A stretch of DNA of 64,000 bases. It comes from Smallanthus sonchifolius (taxonomy: Eukaryota > Streptophyta > Magnoliopsida > Asterales > Asteraceae). The stretch is from positions 80,041,501 to 80,105,500 of the forward strand of contig CM042028.1 of assembly GCA_023525975.1 (NCBI GenBank), given 5' to 3'. The notes under the pieces are model-generated. The model was not told the DNA's origin, did not search any database, and saw only the letters and a list, made by a program, of their open reading frames with translations. The position numbers were made by a program, and so were the translations under genes. Position 1 is the stretch's first letter; each line of letters starts with the position of its first letter. This document shows, one piece after another, positions 58,677-64,000 of this stretch.

Positions 58677-58835
58677 CCTGCGCACTTAGTAAGTGCGCAG
58701 GGACTTGCTCTTGCGCACTTGGCAAGTGCGCAAGAGCCTTCCTCCTGCGTACTTGGTAAGTACGCAGAGTCTGCATCCTGCGTACTTGGTAAGTACGCAG
58801 GGATTCCCTCCTGCGCACTTGGTAAGTGCGCAGGA
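58677..58835. repeat. array of five short hairpins in the LTR
   Basis: Five perfect palindromes at about 32-bp spacing: 58677-58701 (11-base arms), 58707-58737 (14), 58745-58767 (10), 58777-58801 (11) and 58809-58835 (12). Each has a 3-base loop (AGT, GGC, GGT, GGT, GGT). The core is CTGCGCACTT/AAGTGCGCAG. Copies 3 and 4 have CTGCGTACTT/AAGTACGCAG and copy 2 has TTGCGCACTT/AAGTGCGCAA, so differences between copies are matched in both arms. Confidence 0.95.
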
Positions 58836-59210
58836 CCTGGTTCTTGGACCAAAAATCCGAAGTTCTTGCATGCAAACCCGATCGTGCCAATCTTACAATT
58901 TTCTTTGATCAAAACATGCGGTTTTCGTTCTAGATGCTATTTCTAAGCTTATTATCAAGTTTCATTCGTAAAAACATCATCTATTTAGCTAAAACTCGAG
59001 AAACCCCAAAATGAACAAAAACTCAGATTATGTATGAATCATTACCTGGATTGAAGTTTTGATTCGGAGGTTTTGCTCACGAGCTCAGCTGTAACGTGCT
59101 CCTCTAATCTCGTGACGATCCGTCGACTTTCTCTCTCTAGACCCGGGCTCCCTTTCTCTCTCTAGAAGTGGTGAAATGGAGGTGGAATGAGCTAGTGGGC
59201 TGCCTTGCCC

Positions 59211-59220
59211 CTTTTATACC
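59211..59220 (-). promoter_or_regulatory. LTR TATA box
   Basis: GGTATAAAAG on the minus strand, about 120 bases inside the LTR start; probable promoter of the element. Confidence 0.65.
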
Positions 59221-59377
59221 TGGGCTTCCCTCGGCCCGTTGGAGCCGAGCTCAAGCTCATCCGTTCTCATTTCGTTTTATGACGTTTAAATCTCTATCGT
59301 ATTATTATTTACTTATTTACTATTTTCAGGATGTTACAAGTCTACCCCCCTTAAAGAGGTTTCGTCCTCGAAACTGT

Positions 59378-62300
59378 TTATACGTCAAACAATTGAGGGT
59401 ATAGTCCCCTCATCTCGTCTTCTTTTTCCCATGTGGCTTCTGATCCTTTTCTGTGCTTCCATTGTATTTTGACTAGCTGAATCGACTTATTGCGTAGTCG
59501 TTTCTCAGCTCGATCAAGGATGGCTATTGGTTCCTCTACATAATTCAAACTGTTATCCACCTCGATCTCGTCGTAAGGTATGTGAGCTGTGTCGTCAGCT
59601 AGGCACTTGCGTAAGTGCGACACGTGGAACGTAGGGTGGATTCCACTAAGCTCGACGGGTAGGTCGAGTCTGTAAGCAACTTGACCCACTCTTGCTAGAA
59701 TCTTGAAAGGTCCGACAAACCTTGGACTCAGTTTGCCACGCTTCCTGAATCGGATGATTCCTTTCCACGGTGATACCTTTAACAGTACCATGTCCCCTAC
59801 CTGAAACTCTAAATCCCTTCTCCTCTTGTCCGCGTATGATTTCTGCCTGTCCTTTGCGGCTTTCATTCGAGCTTTGATTTGATCAAATTTCTCGGAAGTA
59901 GCTTTGACCACTTCGAGACTTGCAAAATCTTTCTGTCCAATTTCCCCCCAACAAACTGGGGTCCTACATTTCCTCCCATACAACATTTCAAACGGCGGCA
60001 TGCCAATAGTTGTGTGATAGCTGTTGTTATATGAAAATTCTGCCAATGGTAGATGGCTGTCCCAACTCCCACCGAAGTCAATGATACAGGCCCGGAGCAT
60101 GTCCTCCAAGGTCTGAATGGTCCTTTCCGATTGTCCATCGGTTTGAGGGTGGTAAGCGGTGCTGATGTTCAACCTAGTGCCCATCGCTTCATTGAACTTC
60201 TTCCAAAACCTTGATGTGAATCTAGTATCCCTGTCAGACACGATCGATAGTGGCATACCATGTCTACTTACAATTTCCTTGATAAATGTTTCTGCTAACT
60301 TTTCAGACGAAGAAGTCTCGCGTATTGGCAAGAAGTGAGCACTTTTCGTCAAGCGGTCGACGATCACCCAAATGGTGTCATTGCCTTTAGCTGTTCGTGG
60401 TAGCTTGGTAATGAAGTCCATCGTGATCTCCTCCCACTTCCATTCCGGTATTGGTAGAGGTTGCATTTTACCGCATGGTTTCTGGTGCTCGGCCTTAACT
60501 AGAGAACACGTTAGGCACTTGCTCACGTATTCTGTCACATCATTCTTCATGCCAGGCCACCAGTATTCTTTCTTCAAGTCTTGATACATTTTGTTTGTCC
60601 CGGGGTGGATAGAATAACGAGACTTATGGGCCTCATCGAGTATTTTGGCTCTAAGCTCGCCAATCTTAGGTATCCACATTCGGCCAAACCTAGTTCGTAC
60701 ACCGTATGTATTTGCACTTAAGTTCCCTTGTTGTCCTACTATTCTTTCCCGTTTCACATTTCTTTCTAACAGTGCTTCATCTTGTGCCTTTGTTATTTCG
60801 CCCATCAAATCTGGCGTTATTATTAGCTGACACGCTTTGATTCGGATAGGTGCCGATTCTTCCTTTCTACTTAAAGCGTCAGCTACTACGTTTGCCTTGC
60901 CTGGATGGTACAATATCTCACAGTCATAGTCCTTCAGCAGCTCTAACCACCTCCTTTGCCTCATGTTTAATTCCTTTTGCTCGAAGAAGTACTTCAGGCT
61001 TTTGTGATCGGAGTAGATGGTGCATTTAACTCCATACAAATAGTGCCTCCATATTTTCAACGTAAAAACCACTGCTGCTAACTCTAGATCGTGCGTTGGG
61101 TAGTTAACCTCGTGAATCTTTAGTTGCCGTGAGGCATAAGCAATTACCTTTCCTCGTTGCATAAGTACACAACCCAAACCCTGCCCCGAAGCGTCAGAGT
61201 AGACTACCAAGTCTTCATTTCCCTCAGGTAGTGTTAAGACTGGAGCTTGAGTTAATCGTGTCTTAAGTTCCTCAAACGCGTTGTTTTGGGTTTGGCCCCA
61301 TTCATACTTCACTTCCTTCCGTGTCAGTTTAGTTAGTGGCGAGGCTATCCTTGAGAAATCTTGAATGAACCTTCGATAGTAGCCTGCCAATCCAAGAAAA
61401 CTTCGTATCTCTGTTGGTGTCTTTGGGATGTTCCATCCCTTTACTGTCTCTATCTTTGCAGGATCTACCATGATGCCGTTTGGGTTTATCACATGACCTA
61501 GGAATTGGACTTCCCTAAGCCAAAACGCGCATTTGGAGAATTTTGCGTACAACTTTTCCTTCTCTAGCACCTCCAGAACTTCTCTTAGGTGACAGTGATG
61601 ATCACCCTCGCTTTTCGAATATACCAGTATGTCGTCTATAAAAACTATCACCGATCGATCCAACATGGGTCGACACACTCTATTCATCAAATCCATGAAC
61701 GCTGCTGGTGCGTTAGTTAATCCGAAGGACATCACGAGAAATTCATAATGCCCATAACGCGTGCGAAAAGCGGTCTTTGGTACGTCTTCCTCTCTTACTT
61801 TCAACTGATGGTAACCCGACCTAAGATCGATCTTTGAGAACCAACTCGCACCTTGCAGTTGATCAAAAAGGTCGTCTATTCTAGGCAATGGGTATTTGTT
61901 CTTTACTGTCCTCTTGTTCAGTTCGCGGTAGTTAATGCACATGCGCATGCTGCCGTCTTTCTTCTTTACGAATAGTACTGGAGCGCCCCATGGTGAGATG
62001 CTCGGTCTAATAAATCCATTTTCTGTTAATTCTTGTAGTTGAGACATCAACTCTTTCATTTCTGACGGAGCCAATCGGTAGGGGGCTTTGGCAACGGGCT
62101 CAGCTCCTGGCAGTAAGTCAATCTGAAATTCTATTTCCCGATCGGGTGGCAACCCAGGTAGATCCTCAGGGAATACTTCCGGAAAGTTGCACACCACGGG
62201 TACATTCGTGAGTTCTTTAGTTTTCATTCTATCATCAATAACATATGCCAGATAAGCTTCTCAACCGCGCCTCATGTAACTTTCGGCCTTGATCATCGAG

Positions 62301-63953
62301 ATGACGTTCGGCATCGTGCAATTCCAATTCCCATAAACCGTAATTGGACTGCCGCTTGGAGCTTTGAGGTGTATCCTCTTACGTTTACATATGATTTGAG
62401 CTTCATTGGCAGCTAGCCAATCCATTCCCAATACTATATCGAATCCTCCTAAGGTGAGAAGGAATAATCTAGAAGGGAACTTATGACCCTCTATTTCTAT
62501 TATGCAATCCTCTGTTACTTGGAATACTGCCGAATTTTTACCAACGGCAGTTTGTACGCTAAAGGCCTTTACTATGGTGTTGATAGTGCAATCTAGTTTA
62601 CGACTAAATGCACTGGATATAAAACTTTTACTAGCACCAGAGTCAAATAAAATAGCAGCATTTTCATCATTTACTAGAAACGTACCTGACACAACATCAG
62701 GGTTTCCTCTTGCTTCTTCTTCAGTTAGTGCATAGGCTCGAGTCCTAGCCTTTGGCTGTTCCTTTTCAGCTTCCTTTTCCCTTCCCGCACCGGATTGTCT
62801 GGTTTTTCTGCAATCCCTAGTCAGGTGACCAAACAGTCCACATCCTTGACATTTAGTGTCTCTTAAGCAGTCACGAGAATAGTGTCCCGCCTTCCCACAC
62901 CTGTAACAGGTGGTAGTGCCAACCCGGCACTCGCCAAAATGTTGTCTTCCACATTTCTTGCAGGCTTCATAGTTATCCGACCTTGGTTTCTTAATTTCAG
63001 TTGTTACGTTCCCTCTTCCGGTGCCTCTAGACGGGTTCTCCCACTTTCTCTTTTGGGTTTCTGTTGGTGGGTCCTCATTGGCATAATCGTCGTAGACGAT
63101 TCCGCTCAGATTCACTACCGACTCGAAGGTCGAGGGTAGGTTGGCTTTCACGTGGACACGGACCCCTTTGAGGTAGGCCCTTCACATAATACTTGATCAT
63201 TCGCTCTTCTGTCTCCACCAGGTGGGGTACCAGCTGTGCCAACTCATTGAATCTAGAAGTATACTGGCGGTGTGTCTTGTTGCCAGCCTTAAGGTTTAGG
63301 AATTCATTTTCCACTCGATCAATTTCGTTCTGGGGACAGAACTTTTGAATTACCAGCTTTTTCAGTTCTTCCCATGTCATTCTTGCAAGAGCGTTTGGGG
63401 ACTTTGTCCTCTGGATGTTCCTCCACCAACCTAGGGCCTCATTGGTGAAAGAATAAGCAACATATTTAACAGCCTGGTCTGGTCGACACTCGCTGATGTT
63501 GATTACAGCACTCATCCTCTCAATCCATTCAAGCGTTGCCACTGAATCTTTGCTCCCATCGAACTTGGGTGGGTCTCCGTCCTTGAAACCTTTGTAAGTG
63601 CACCCACGATTGCTCGATCCTATCTTTATTTCATCCCCATCACTATCATATACTTTCTCTTCATTGTCTCCTTCATCCTCCTCTTTACTTTTCTTTAATG
63701 CCTCGGATAGTAGATCGGGCAATACCTTCTTCAAAGTGAGCACGACTTCACGGGCAATAGCATCCCTGACTTCAGGTTCCAACTGTATAGGCCCTGGACT
63801 GTTGTTCCCAGTTGGTGTCACATCTGTTTCGTGCACACTCTCAGTGCGTTCTGCGTGCACACTCTCTTCCTCTTCCTGTCTTTGTTTCAATGGAGGTCTA
63901 CCTACTCGGCCAGTGCGACCGCCTCGGCGTCCCGTTCTTCCTCCACCAGCCAT
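59378..63953 (-). pseudogene. Ty3/Gypsy gag-pol polyprotein, broken by one frameshift and one stop
   Basis: Domains in order on the minus strand: a gag capsid-like region (63953 to about 63160); CCHC knuckles (CYRCGKAGHYSRDC near 62850) and an aspartic protease active site (LFDSGAS near 62650); reverse transcriptase (FIDDILVYS near 61625); RNase H; integrase with an HHCC-type zinc domain; and a chromodomain-like C-terminus to 59378. Two faults interrupt it. A 4-base C-run at 63163-63166 shifts the frame between gag and the knuckle region, consistent with one extra base. An in-frame TGA lies at 62261-62263 between protease and reverse transcriptase. The rest is open, so the copy looks fairly recent. 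Confidence 0.9.
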
Positions 63954-64000
63954 AATCCTTAATTTCCTGATGGTTATAAAGGGAATACATCAATGTCATT

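Larger units (their letters stand above)
57385..59338 (-). repeat. 3' LTR of the Ty3/Gypsy element
   Basis: TG...CA bounded (plus strand TGTAAGGCCCC to GGATGTTACA), 1954 bp, next to the polypurine tract. It contains tandem ACAACCGTCCGGCAAC units near 57930-58020 and the hairpin array at 58677-58835. Confidence 0.9.
57385..64000 (-). mobile_element. Ty3/Gypsy LTR retrotransposon, extends past the window
   Basis: From left to right: 3' LTR (57385-59338), polypurine tract (AAGGGGGG within 59341-59356, minus strand), and pol and gag reading leftward from 63953. The 5' LTR lies outside the window. The five bases before it, AACCA (57380-57384), should recur beyond the far end as the TSD. It is inserted into the LTR of an older related element. 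Integrase is followed by a chromodomain-like C-terminus, which suggests the chromovirus branch (Tekay/Del-like). Confidence 0.9.

Noticed and set aside
58677..58835. CRISPR-like array
   Set aside because: Regular spacing, but the repeats are palindromes with similar short spacers inside a plant LTR.
58583..58946. Frames with repeated Cys-Ala or Tyr-Leu-Pro-Ser motifs
   Set aside because: Translation of the hairpin array in the LTR, on both strands.

Overview
This is a gene-sparse stretch of a flowering-plant nuclear genome. It is AT-rich, has multi-exon genes with GT-AG introns, and is dominated by transposable elements. The gene set (CMP-KDO synthetase, plastid folate carrier, DYW-type PPR protein, dehydrin, BCS1-like AAA ATPase) and the repeat types point to a eudicot. 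An asterid such as a member of the Asteraceae is my best guess, from the look of the repeats and a familiar endonuclease-domain repeat fragment; this is inference only.

Genes, left to right: KDSB, 8 exons, minus strand (2107-4244). A broken ubiquitin-conjugating E2 gene, plus strand (11754-12923). FOLT1-like folate carrier, 11 exons, minus (13123-16430). A 17-exon type I membrane protein of unassigned function, minus (23646-27032). A two-exon SK2 dehydrin, minus (29774-30685), with two G-boxes upstream. An intronless DYW-class PPR gene, plus (35920-37950). tRNA-His(GTG), minus (41513-41583). An intronless BCS1-like AAA ATPase, minus (44042-45520). These genes do not form an operon or pathway cluster; each is a separate housekeeping or stress gene.

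Mobile DNA fills most of the rest, and many borders can be fixed from target-site duplications (TSDs). Two solo LTRs: 7713-10333 (TSD TAATT) and 31835-35353 (TSD ACACG). A PIF/Harbinger element with transposase, 50898-53035, carries two small hAT-like MITEs. A related copy at 17418 is truncated, and a MITE lies at 28546-28877. Other Harbinger-like TIR elements are at 20481-21078 (inside a SINE) and 40399-41452. hAT-type elements are at 24517-24774 and 46800-47996, with an inverted partner at 48123-49021. Mutator-like foldbacks are at 18435-18979 and 53896-55018. There are several SINEs and Helitron-like ends. The right end (57385-64000) is most of a Ty3/Gypsy retrotransposon on the minus strand, inserted into the LTR of an older relative.

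I found no clearly new multi-gene system. The most unusual signals are an array of five hairpins inside the right-hand LTR whose arms differ between copies but stay self-complementary, a 567-bp near-perfect foldback at 38740-39306, and two related Harbinger copies that keep complementary coding halves.
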